This document shows, in pieces, positions 1-5,519 of a stretch of 5,519 nucleotides of DNA. Every line of letters begins with the position of its first letter. Positions within the stretch are counted from its first letter, which is position 1. The stretch is from Vampirovibrionales bacterium (lineage in GTDB: Bacteria > Cyanobacteriota > Vampirovibrionia > Vampirovibrionales > JAGQHJ01): assembly GCA_025451145.1 (NCBI GenBank), contig JANWKX010000103.1, forward strand, positions 1-5,519. Direction: 5' to 3'. Below the pieces are notes generated by a model. The model did no database searches, was not told the origin of the DNA, and saw only the letters and a list, made by a program, of their open reading frames with translations. The position numbers were made by a program, and so were the translations under genes.

Positions 1-1160
1 CGAAGCGGTGTTTGAATGGGATCCTGATTTTTTGAGAGCGGGTGTGTAATTCGATGATCAATGAAGGCTCTACCGGCTTTGATAAAGGCGCTTAGGTTCT
101 TCTGACTTAATTGGGGCGCTTGATGATGAATCGCCAGGCTAATCTCGTTCAGTTTTGGATTTTGCGGATCGGTATAGAGCAGTTGATACAGATGTTCAGC
201 CGCAAGAATCGTGGCCGCCGTATCCCAGGTCATGCCTTCCTTAAACGGCATTTCTTCCCACGATCCGGTGGAAGGGGTCTCGAAATTGAATTTTTTCTGC
301 CCCGGATCCGTGTTGACGGCCATAAGATATTGAATCAGGTTTGCCACAGCGCTGGTAACATATTGCCCGGCTTTAGAATCCAATTCTTCAGGCGAAAATC
401 CCCATGGTTTTTGCTGCTCTGGGAGAACCCCTGCTCTGATGGTATCCACCAGATTGAGCAGCATTAAGGCTTGTGATTCCAGTCGTTTCTGGTTAAACCA
501 GCTTTGATCCAATTCGATGGTGTCGGCAATGGGAATGCCCTCTTTATCCAGCCGAACGGACTGGGGAAGATAAATATGAAAGACGCCATTCATATTTCCC
601 CCCTGTCGATACCAGTTTGGATCCTGAGCGGTATTTTGAAAGGATTGAAGCGCTGCCGTGGAATTGAGGGCTGCGGCGTTCGTGATCATACTTTTACGCC
701 AGTGGGACGGATCAACTTGCCGTTGAAGAAAACCGACCATACAGCTATCCGTAAACCATTGCCTCAGCATATCCTGGTTAACGGTATCCGACGTTTGAAC
801 CAAACCCGTTTCAGGGTCTGTTTTGACATCAAATGATCCCCGTTGTTCCAGATCAGACCGAATCGCGTCGATTGCAGAGGCATCCGGAAGTGTGGTTAAG
901 GGATTAAAAAACGCGTTATGAATGGTATACCCATTGATAACTCGGGGTTGATATTGTGTGGCAAAATCACGAACCGTTTTTAGTCGATCGTTTGGGGTTT
1001 GCCCAGAAAATCGAGGTCGATAATGGGCCTTGAATACAGACGCTAGCCTCGGTGAAGACGCTTGAAAATCTCCCTCAACGGAGGGTTTGGATTGTGGCGT
1101 TCCATGGTTTAGCTGAAAGGAACGCAATTGTCTTTGAGAGGAGGCAAATTGGAGGCGCAT
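1..1160 (-). CDS. GH15-like (glucoamylase / phosphorylase-kinase-type) protein, partial
   Basis: An open frame on the minus strand runs from ATG at 1160 to the left edge: 386 complete codons, no stop, C-terminus missing. An in-frame stop at 1229-1227 and the lack of any other ATG, GTG or TTG between make 1160 the only normal start. The AAGAAGGGA stretch upstream is about 15 nt away, so the ribosome site is weak. There is no signal peptide, so it is probably cytoplasmic. Residues 133-139 (RQWFTDS) resemble the W-x-RD substrate-site motif of the GH15 / phosphorylase kinase alpha-beta fold. Residues 299-315 (GSWEEMPF followed by MTWDTAA) resemble the WEE segment that carries the general acid of glucoamylases, and residues 225-234 (KRLESQALML) fit the conserved stretch between them. 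The expected role is glucan hydrolysis or a non-catalytic relative. The usual Arg of W-x-RD is Thr137 here, so activity is uncertain. The coding call is firm; the family call rests on motif recall only. Confidence 0.75.
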   Translation of the reverse strand, partial: MRLQFASSQRQLRSFQLNHGTPQSKPSVEGDFQASSPRLASVFKAHYRPRFSGQTPNDRLKTVRDFATQYQPRVINGYTIHNAFFNPLTTLPDASAIDAIRSDLEQRGSFDVKTDPETGLVQTSDTVNQDMLRQWFTDSCMVGFLQRQVDPSHWRKSMITNAAALNSTAALQSFQNTAQDPNWYRQGGNMNGVFHIYLPQSVRLDKEGIPIADTIELDQSWFNQKRLESQALMLLNLVDTIRAGVLPEQQKPWGFSPEELDSKAGQYVTSAVANLIQYLMAVNTDPGQKKFNFETPSTGSWEEMPFKEGMTWDTAATILAAEHLYQLLYTDPQNPKLNEISLAIHHQAPQLSQKNLSAFIKAGRAFIDHRITHPLSKNQDPIQTPL

Positions 1161-1243
1161 TACTTGAAAGCAGGTTCCCTTCTTATAAAATAATTCTCTC
1201 AGGAGTAAAACTAAAACAGAGCGCCCTCAAATAATTTCAAGTA
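1161..1243. repeat. 9-bp inverted repeat TACTTGAAA ... TTTCAAGTA
   Basis: TACTTGAAA at 1161-1169 is the exact reverse complement of TTTCAAGTA at 1235-1243, with 65 bp between them. One arm touches the start codon of the leftward GH15-like gene; the other lies about 25 bp upstream of the TATAAT box of the rightward operon. The arms could be two half-operators, or they could pair in the leftward mRNA if transcription starts upstream of 1243. Pairing does not extend beyond nine bases on either side. Confidence 0.4.
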
Positions 1244-1256
1244 GCGGTGGTTTTAT

Positions 1257-1272
1257 TTACAAAGCTTTATAA
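1257..1272. promoter_or_regulatory. Imperfect palindrome overlapping the -10 box (possible operator)
   Basis: The 16-bp sequence TTACAAAGCTTTATAA is a dyad centred on AAGCTT, with 7 of 8 base pairs symmetric; the one mismatch is C1260 against A1269. It covers five of the six bases of the TATAAT box, a usual place for a repressor to block RNA polymerase. It does not match a regulator box I can name with confidence. A+T-rich DNA makes chance palindromes more likely. Confidence 0.35.
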
Positions 1273-1273
1273 T
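1268..1273 (+). promoter_or_regulatory. Perfect -10 box (TATAAT) for the efflux operon
   Basis: A consensus TATAAT lies 34 nt before the ATG at 1307, so transcription would start near 1280 and leave a short 5' leader. No good -35 hexamer exists at 16-18 nt (around 1244-1251 the sequence is GC-rich, near GCGGTGG), and there is no extended TGn motif. A strong -10 without a -35 suits an activator-dependent promoter, or this may not be the main promoter. It is called from sequence only. Confidence 0.4.
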
Positions 1274-1306
1274 AGTAATCATGGGTGCATGTTGAGGAGA
1301 TATCCC

Positions 1307-1429
1307 ATGGTGACAAAGAAAGTTGCTTTTTATTCAAGCCATCAGCGCACTGGAACGAAGCTTTCATGTCCCTACTTGCCCAAATCCGGAAATAGCGTTA
1401 CGGTTTTCATGCAATCCCGAGAGACATAA
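1307..1429 (+). CDS. Possible 40-residue leader peptide or small protein
   Basis: An ATG at 1307 is preceded by GAGGAG at 1294-1299 with a 7-nt gap, one of the best ribosome binding sites in the window. The frame runs 40 codons to TAA at 1427-1429. The product is hydrophilic and basic (for example MVTKKVAFYSS at the start), with one Cys, no signal peptide and no family I recognise. Its stop lies 6 nt before the ATG of the histidine-rich protein and in the same frame, so a ribosome ending here could restart on the next gene. It could be a coupling or leader ORF, a real small protein, or chance. The reading frame also extends upstream to GTG at 1247, but only the ATG at 1307 has a ribosome site. 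Confidence 0.4.
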   Translation: MVTKKVAFYSSHQRTGTKLSCPYLPKSGNSVTVFMQSRET

Positions 1430-1435
1430 GGGCCC

Positions 1436-1960
1436 ATGGTCTTGCCTCAGTTATCGATGCGCTTGTCGTTACATCAGCTTGTTGTATCAGCCGTTTTGGT
1501 CTTTTCCATCCTGCTTTGCAACATGCAGACCTTTTTCCTGTTGAATGACGCTTTCGCCAAGGCACATGATGTCTCGATTCAGTATATTTCAGGAGAGCCC
1601 TGCCTCGTGTTCGGGCACCATTCTTCGAGCGTGATAACAGCGCATCTCAAATGGTATAAGTCTATCCTGGAGAAACATCTCCATCATAAAGTGTCTGGTA
1701 GTTCACTACTTGTTGATTTTAAGATACATCATCATGACCATGTCATTCATTTGCTGGGGGTTCAGCAGCCCAAATGGTTGTTTAACCAGATGGCGTTCTT
1801 TTTATCTCTTCTCTTTGTTGTGTTTTGCCTCTGTTTTGAGAAAAGCCTGCTTGGTTGGGTTATTCAGGCTATGGGTAAATATAATCCGGAATTGATAAGC
1901 CTCCCACCGCCTTTATCCCGGCAACAGTTTCGATTGTCACATACAGTTTTGCTCAACTAA
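1436..1960 (+). CDS. Histidine-rich exported or membrane protein at the head of the efflux operon
   Basis: This is a 174-codon frame between the control region and czcC, on the same strand. An N-terminal hydrophobic segment (about residues 14-38) followed by NDAFA/KAHD looks like a signal peptide cut near residue 41, or a membrane anchor. The middle (44-105) carries 12 His, including HH at 61-62, HLHH at 81-84 and HHHDH at 98-102. A second hydrophobic stretch spans about 118-134, and the tail contains a PPP run. I recognise no family. Position and histidine content suggest periplasmic metal binding linked to the pump, comparable in layout (not proven homology) to CzcI-type accessory proteins. 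The ATG at 1436 has AAGGG only 3 nt away, so it may depend on restart after the preceding stop. Met8 (1457) would give a more typical signal peptide start (MRLSLHQ) but has no ribosome site. Reality of the gene is likely, not certain. Confidence 0.6.
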   Translation: MVLPQLSMRLSLHQLVVSAVLVFSILLCNMQTFFLLNDAFAKAHDVSIQYISGEPCLVFGHHSSSVITAHLKWYKSILEKHLHHKVSGSSLLVDFKIHHHDHVIHLLGVQQPKWLFNQMAFFLSLLFVVFCLCFEKSLLGWVIQAMGKYNPELISLPPPLSRQQFRLSHTVLLN

Positions 1961-1961
1961 A

Positions 1962-2017
1962 GACCTCCCGCCGCAAGGCGTTATCGTACCCTCTTTCTTT
2001 GATTGAAATTGGAGGTC
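1962..2017 (+). promoter_or_regulatory. Anti-Shine-Dalgarno stem masking the czcC ribosome site
   Basis: GACCTCC at 1962-1968 begins 2 nt after the stop of the histidine-rich ORF and is the exact reverse complement of GGAGGTC at 2011-2017, which contains the czcC Shine-Dalgarno sequence. In RNA the 7-bp stem would hide that site. A small hairpin, CGCC-GCAA-GGCG (1969-1980), with a GNRA-type loop sits directly inside it. A ribosome terminating at 1960 would cover the 5' arm and free the site, which would couple czcC translation to the upstream gene. Pairing is read from the sequence; function is inferred. Confidence 0.5.
2011..2016 (+). promoter_or_regulatory. Strong ribosome binding site that sets the czcC start
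   Basis: GGAGGT lies 9 nt upstream of GTG at 2026. The longer in-frame alternative, TTG at 1999, has only pyrimidine-rich sequence (CCCTCTTTC) ahead of it and would place this purine block inside the coding region. The GTG start also puts the hydrophobic signal core right at the N-terminus. Confidence 0.75.
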
Positions 2018-2025
2018 CTATTGGG

Positions 2026-3276
2026 GTGTTCCCATTTATCATTACCGTTATCTTGATTTTACTGACAGCTGCCTGGCCACAGGCAGCTTGGGCTGAGACC
2101 AAAACCTTGACCCTAGATGAGGCCTATGAGATTGCCTTGGACCATAATCCCGTGGTGAAATCGGAGCAGGCTAAGCTTGGGATCAGTAAAGCCCAAATTT
2201 TGACGGCAGGCGCTCGACCGAATCCATTTTTATACAGCGATAACGGTACGGCTGAATTTACCTACCGGCTTGGGGTTCAAAAAATATTTGAAATGGCCGG
2301 AAAGCGCTCTAAGCGAATCCAGGTGGCAAGAGCCAAAAACGATGTTGCTATCCAGCAGTTTGAACAATCCTTGTTACAGCTTCGGCTGGATCTCAGGACA
2401 GCGTACGTCAATCTTTATAACGCTCAGCTAAGACAAAAACGCTATGAAGCGATCATGAAAACCAATCAAGCGCTTTTGGATTTGGCGGAGAAACGTCAGC
2501 AAACAGGCGATATCTCTAAATTAGATGTGATGCAAGTCAAAAGCATGGTGCTTGCTTTTCAAAATGAGGTTGAATCCAACAAATATCAGGTCCTCATTGC
2601 TCAAAACGTATTCATCTCTACCATTAACGTTGATATTGATCGGTCTACGCAGCTAGAGCCCCCGCCAGGGTTACCCAAGAATTTCGCTAGCCTTGAATCC
2701 TATGCCAATGCCCATTCAAAGGTTAAAGAATCAGATTTGCGGCAGTTTGCCTTAACCAATCGCCTTGAATTAAAGCTAAACGCTGGTCAGCTTCAAGTGG
2801 CCGAAAACCAGAGAAGGCTCTTTCAGGCCAACCGGATTCCGGACTTGAACCTTACCGTCGGCCCTGACTGGGTAACCCAAGGAACGAACTATGGCCTTTT
2901 TGCGACAGGACAGTTTGAAATACCTATCCTCAACCGGCAGCAAGGCCCTCTTCAGGAGAATAAGGCGCTCTCAAGACAGTTGCGTTTGGAGGATGTGACC
3001 TTGAGAAATCAGGTAGAACTGGATGTCCAAAATGCTTATGATCACCTTCAGTTTGCCAAGGCCCGTCTGAAACGCTATGAATCGGAGCTGCTGCCCACAT
3101 CTGAAGAAATCGTCAAAATGATGCAAATGGCCTTTCGCTTGGGCAAAGTTTCTGTCATTTATGCAATTAATGCCCATCAAGCCTATAATACTACTCAATT
3201 ATCCTACCTTCAGGCATTATTAGACTATCAAAAGGCCATTAGTGATGTTGAACAAGCCATAGGACAAACCCGATGA
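2026..3276 (+). CDS. czcC: Outer-membrane channel protein of a CzcC/TolC-type metal efflux system
   Basis: The 416-residue product is the outer-membrane and periplasmic tunnel of a tripartite RND pump that carries metal ions out of the cell. It has the usual length for this family. Residues 2-23 form a signal peptide ending AWA/E, with an N-region that lacks Arg or Lys. No lipobox Cys is present, unlike CusC. Two outer-membrane efflux protein repeats follow. The first begins with LTLDEAYEIALDHNP (28-42) and continues with AGARPNP (61-67). The second begins near FALTNRLELK (241-250) and holds FEIPILNRQQG (297-307), a typical family segment. Long helical stretches with heptad character (about 96-200 and 310-412) fit the TolC tunnel. 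GTG at 2026 is chosen for its ribosome site. The stop overlaps the czcB start by ATGA. Family and role are firm; the metal exported cannot be read from this gene. Confidence 0.93.
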   Translation: MFPFIITVILILLTAAWPQAAWAETKTLTLDEAYEIALDHNPVVKSEQAKLGISKAQILTAGARPNPFLYSDNGTAEFTYRLGVQKIFEMAGKRSKRIQVARAKNDVAIQQFEQSLLQLRLDLRTAYVNLYNAQLRQKRYEAIMKTNQALLDLAEKRQQTGDISKLDVMQVKSMVLAFQNEVESNKYQVLIAQNVFISTINVDIDRSTQLEPPPGLPKNFASLESYANAHSKVKESDLRQFALTNRLELKLNAGQLQVAENQRRLFQANRIPDLNLTVGPDWVTQGTNYGLFATGQFEIPILNRQQGPLQENKALSRQLRLEDVTLRNQVELDVQNAYDHLQFAKARLKRYESELLPTSEEIVKMMQMAFRLGKVSVIYAINAHQAYNTTQLSYLQALLDYQKAISDVEQAIGQTR

Positions 3277-4505
3277 GGCCATATCTAACGTTCTGGATTT
3301 CAATCTGTATTCTCATTTGCTTGGTGAGCTTTTCGGGGTGCCATCGCGCCGCTATCCATTCACAACCCATGAGGGCCAAACAAGACGAAGCCAAAGACCA
3401 GGTACAGTTGTCCCAGGGCGCCATTCAACATATTGGGTTAACACTGGTTCATCCACAGATGACAATGGGGGGCGATCAGCTCAACACCACCGGAGAGATT
3501 AAGGCCAATGAAAACAATCTCTTCCATATCAATTCTTTCTCGTCAGGACGGGTGCTGGAAGATCACGTTTATCTTGGGCAGATTATTCACCAAGGAGAGG
3601 TTTTAGCCCAAGTTCAAAATATCGAAGTGTCCAAAATTAACGCCGATTACATCCATCAGCTTCACCAGAATGAAGTGGACATTCGATTGGCCAAAACCCG
3701 CTTGGATTTGGCCCAAAAGAATTATGATCGGGAGAAGAAACTTTTTGCTTTAGGGATTTCGCCTCAAAAAGACTATATCAATGCTGCAGGGGATCTCAAG
3801 CTTCAAACGGCTCAGCTTCAGGGTCTTCAAGAGCATAACACCCACTTGACGGCAGAAGCCAAAGCCTTAATGAGTGCTTATGGCAATCGACTTGGAAACC
3901 CGCGTTCGGAACACCTGGCCATAGCAAGCCCAATTATTGCACCCCATGGGGGTCTAGTGACCAAGAAAACCATTACCGTGGGTGATATGGTTTCACCTGC
4001 CCAGGTCCTCTATGAAATTATGGATTTAAGCAAGGTTTGGCTGAATATCATTATTTATCCCAGTGATCTCGATAAAATCAAACTCGGGCAAAAGGTTTTG
4101 TTTACCAGCGACAGCCTTCCTGGGACCATTTTTCATGGCCAAATTGACTACATTCAACCAATGTCTCAAGACATGTCGCAAACGTTCCTGGCGCGGGCTT
4201 TTATTCATAATCCTGGCCTTGAATTAAAACCAGGGATGTTTGGCCAGGTCAGTATCCAAATCAAGCCTCCTCAACAAGTTATGGCCTTGCCCAGAGATGC
4301 TGTACAACAATATGATCAGTCTAGGTATGTCTTTAAAGATCTTGGCCATGGACGCTTCCAAAAAATTCCCGTCCTCATTACCGGGCAGGATACTGAACAT
4401 TATTTTATTCAAGCAAGTCTCGTTCCCTCGGATAGCATTGTGTCAAAAGGGAGTTTTACCTTAAAGGCAGAGCTTCTCAAAGACCAATTGAGGGATGAGG
4501 ATTAA
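3273..4505 (+). CDS. czcB: Periplasmic adaptor (membrane fusion) lipoprotein, CzcB type
   Basis: The 410-residue adaptor joins the inner-membrane pump to the outer-membrane channel. A hydrophobic signal (5-22) ends in FSGC, so Cys23 is probably lipidated after signal peptidase II cleavage; Phe at -3 is less usual for a lipobox. Next come a beta-strand lead-in (VQLSQGAIQHIGL, 44-56), the first half of a lipoyl-like domain (SGRVLEDHVYLGQIIHQGEVL, about 91-111), an alpha-helical hairpin (about 120-202), the second lipoyl half (IIAPHGGLVTKKTITVGDMVS, about 221-241), a beta-barrel domain (about 253-330, ending LKPGMFGQV) and a membrane-proximal domain. The order and length fit the CzcB/CusB adaptor family. 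No separate N-terminal metal-binding domain or C-terminal CusF-like domain is present. The ATG overlaps the czcC stop by 4 nt, with AGGA at 3261-3264 as ribosome site, so the two genes are translationally coupled. Confidence 0.93.
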   Translation: MRPYLTFWISICILICLVSFSGCHRAAIHSQPMRAKQDEAKDQVQLSQGAIQHIGLTLVHPQMTMGGDQLNTTGEIKANENNLFHINSFSSGRVLEDHVYLGQIIHQGEVLAQVQNIEVSKINADYIHQLHQNEVDIRLAKTRLDLAQKNYDREKKLFALGISPQKDYINAAGDLKLQTAQLQGLQEHNTHLTAEAKALMSAYGNRLGNPRSEHLAIASPIIAPHGGLVTKKTITVGDMVSPAQVLYEIMDLSKVWLNIIIYPSDLDKIKLGQKVLFTSDSLPGTIFHGQIDYIQPMSQDMSQTFLARAFIHNPGLELKPGMFGQVSIQIKPPQQVMALPRDAVQQYDQSRYVFKDLGHGRFQKIPVLITGQDTEHYFIQASLVPSDSIVSKGSFTLKAELLKDQLRDED

Positions 4506-4508
4506 TCC

Positions 4509-5519
4509 ATGGAAGCGCTCCTGGCCAGATTGATTAAACAGCGTCTCCTGATTTGTATTGTTTTTTTGTTGGTGGTGATTGCTGGCATCTTTGCAATTCG
4601 TACCTTGCCCATCGATGCTTTCCCGGATTTAACCAATGTCCAGGTTGAAATCATTACCAATGCGGCAGGATTTGCGCCCGTTGAAACGGAGCAATTGGTC
4701 ACCATCCCCTTGGAGTCCATGATGCAAGGGTTGCCCCATGTCAGACAGATTCGCTCGATTTCTAAGTTTGGGCTGTCAGTCATCACCGTGGTGTTTGAAG
4801 ATCAGGTGAATACCTATTTTGCCAGGCAGTTGGTCAATGAACGATTACAAAGCGCGAGGTCCAGGCTACCACAAGGCGTGGACCCGGAGCTGGGTCCCAT
4901 TACCACCGGCATGGGCGAAATTTATCAATATGTGGTGGAAGGCAAGGCCTATTCCCCCATGGACCTGAAAACCATTCACGACTGGGACATCAAATATCAG
5001 CTACGGACGGTTCCGGGCGTCAACGAAGTGAACTCCTGGGGCGGGTTTACCCAGGAGTACCAGGTCAATGTCGATCCCAGCCGTCTACAGCAGTTCAATT
5101 TGACCTTGGATGATGTTTTTAAAGCCCTCCAAAGCAATAATGCCAATTTCTCCGGTGGCATTATCAAGCAGGGCGCTGAACAACAAGTGATTATGGGGGT
5201 TGGCCGTATTCATTCCCTGGAGGATATCGGGAACATCATCGTTAAATATCAGGATAATATTCCCATTTTCATTCAAAATATCGCCCAAGTCTCTCTTGGG
5301 CATACTTTACGCCAAGGCGCCGTCACCAAGGATGGTCATGGGGAGGTCGTGACAGGGCTGGTCATGATGCTCAAAGGGGAGAATAGTCGGGCTGTTATTC
5401 AGCGGGTCAAAGATAAAATCCGGGATATCTCCAAGAGCTTGCCGGTGGGGATTTCCATTAGGCCTTTTTATGATCAGACCCACTTGGTTGATCAGACGGT
5501 CCATACCATTACAACCAAC
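4509..5519 (+). CDS. czcA: Inner-membrane heavy-metal RND pump, CzcA type, partial (N-terminal third)
   Basis: This frame continues off the right edge: 337 codons of a protein that is normally a little over 1,000 residues. CzcA-type pumps use the proton gradient to export divalent metal cations. Residues 14-31 are the first membrane helix. They are followed by IDAFPDLTNVQVEI (35-48), the hallmark start of heavy-metal RND pumps, then the porter (pore) domain. RSISKFGLSVITVVFED (82-98), YFARQLVNERL (103-113), ELGPITTGMGEIYQY (127-141) and GEVVTGLVMMLKGENS (278-293) are close to CzcA as I recall it. The TGxGEIYQY form fits the Zn/Co/Cd/Ni branch better than the Cu/Ag branch, where CusA has TGVGWIYEY. 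The proton-relay Asp/Glu residues and the metal-site methionines or carboxylates lie beyond the window, so substrate is inferred. The start is 3 nt after the czcB stop, with GAGG at 4497-4500 as ribosome site, so it is in the same operon. Confidence 0.95.
   Translation, partial: MEALLARLIKQRLLICIVFLLVVIAGIFAIRTLPIDAFPDLTNVQVEIITNAAGFAPVETEQLVTIPLESMMQGLPHVRQIRSISKFGLSVITVVFEDQVNTYFARQLVNERLQSARSRLPQGVDPELGPITTGMGEIYQYVVEGKAYSPMDLKTIHDWDIKYQLRTVPGVNEVNSWGGFTQEYQVNVDPSRLQQFNLTLDDVFKALQSNNANFSGGIIKQGAEQQVIMGVGRIHSLEDIGNIIVKYQDNIPIFIQNIAQVSLGHTLRQGAVTKDGHGEVVTGLVMMLKGENSRAVIQRVKDKIRDISKSLPVGISIRPFYDQTHLVDQTVHTITTN

Larger units (their letters stand above)
1161..1306. promoter_or_regulatory. Divergent intergenic control region
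   Basis: These 146 bp separate the start of the leftward GH15-like gene from the start of the rightward small ORF and metal-efflux operon. The region is A+T-richer than the genes beside it and holds the control elements listed separately: a TATAAT box, an imperfect palindrome over that box, and a pair of 9-bp inverted arms. For the leftward gene the best promoter guess is TTTACT (complement of 1204-1209), a 16-nt spacer, and TATAAG (complement of 1182-1187). That would start transcription within the weak ribosome site, so it is a poor candidate. Confidence 0.6.

Noticed and set aside
111..836. Two plus-strand open frames (111-467 and 504-836)
   Set aside because: They lie antisense to the continuous minus-strand GH15-like frame, which carries recognisable motifs, and their proteins look like no family.
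1052..1234. Plus-strand 60-codon frame
   Set aside because: It overlaps the start of the leftward gene on the opposite strand, with no ribosome site or recognisable product.
1242..1273. MerR-type promoter with a 19-20 nt spacer
   Set aside because: No TTGAC-like -35 exists at 19 or 20 nt from TATAAT, and no matching dyad is centred in that spacer.
1268..1286. Partial Fur-box match starting at the -10 box
   Set aside because: Only about 12 of 19 positions match the classic box, all in the first 15, and A+T-rich promoter sequence gives such matches readily.
1323..1544. 73-codon frame starting at TTG, overlapping the leader ORF and the His-rich ORF
   Set aside because: No ribosome site, and it is out of frame with the better-supported ORFs; its product is Cys-rich with no clear domain.
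1969..1980. CGCC-GCAA-GGCG hairpin as an intrinsic terminator after the His-rich ORF
   Set aside because: The stem is only 4 bp and no T-run follows; it fits better as part of the pairing that masks the czcC ribosome site.
3459..3467. Met-x-Met (residues 63-65) in CzcB as a CusB-like copper site
   Set aside because: By recalled alignment it falls after the IGL segment, not in the N-terminal stretch where CusB binds Cu/Ag, so it is probably coincidental.
2971..5504. Minus-strand open frames opposite czcC, czcB and czcA
   Set aside because: All are shadows of strongly conserved coding sequence on the plus strand.
1..5519. Mobile elements, CRISPR arrays, tRNA or rRNA
   Set aside because: No transposase frame, terminal repeats, spaced direct repeats or RNA gene signatures were seen by eye.

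Overview
The window shows a Gram-negative bacterium (outer-membrane channel, lipoprotein adaptor and RND pump). I estimate mid-range G+C, in the mid to high 40s percent. No taxon can be named from the sequence alone. Most of the window is the start of a heavy-metal efflux operon of the CzcCBA type, which exports divalent metal cations. It is read rightward and leaves the window inside czcA.

Layout: (1) Positions 1160 to 1, minus strand, hold the first 386 codons of a cytoplasmic-looking protein with glucoamylase / phosphorylase-kinase-like (GH15-type) motifs. It is cut by the left edge and has no evident link to metals. (2) Positions 1161-1306 are a divergent control region. It has a perfect TATAAT box, an imperfect palindrome overlapping that box, and a 9-bp inverted repeat whose arms lie 65 bp apart. 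(3) Positions 1307-1429 hold a possible 40-codon leader ORF with a strong ribosome binding site. It ends 6 nt before, and in the same frame as, the next gene. (4) Positions 1436-1960 hold an unrecognised 174-residue, histidine-rich, exported or membrane protein, probably the first structural gene of the operon. (5) Positions 1961-2025 are a short spacer in which a GACCTCC sequence can pair exactly with the GGAGGTC that forms the czcC ribosome binding site. (6) czcC (2026-3276), czcB (3273-4505) and czcA (4509 onward, partial) follow with almost no gaps.

Working model: CzcA uses proton flow to move metal ions from periplasm or cytoplasm into the CzcB-CzcC conduit and out of the cell. The histidine-rich protein ahead of them sits where other czc/cus loci often carry small periplasmic metal-binding or accessory proteins. 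The leader ORF, the tight gene junctions and the masked czcC ribosome binding site suggest that expression of the pump is coupled translationally to the upstream small genes. No regulator gene, transposon, tRNA, rRNA, CRISPR array or convincing terminator is visible. The most promising undescribed parts are the histidine-rich protein and the leader / anti-Shine-Dalgarno arrangement.
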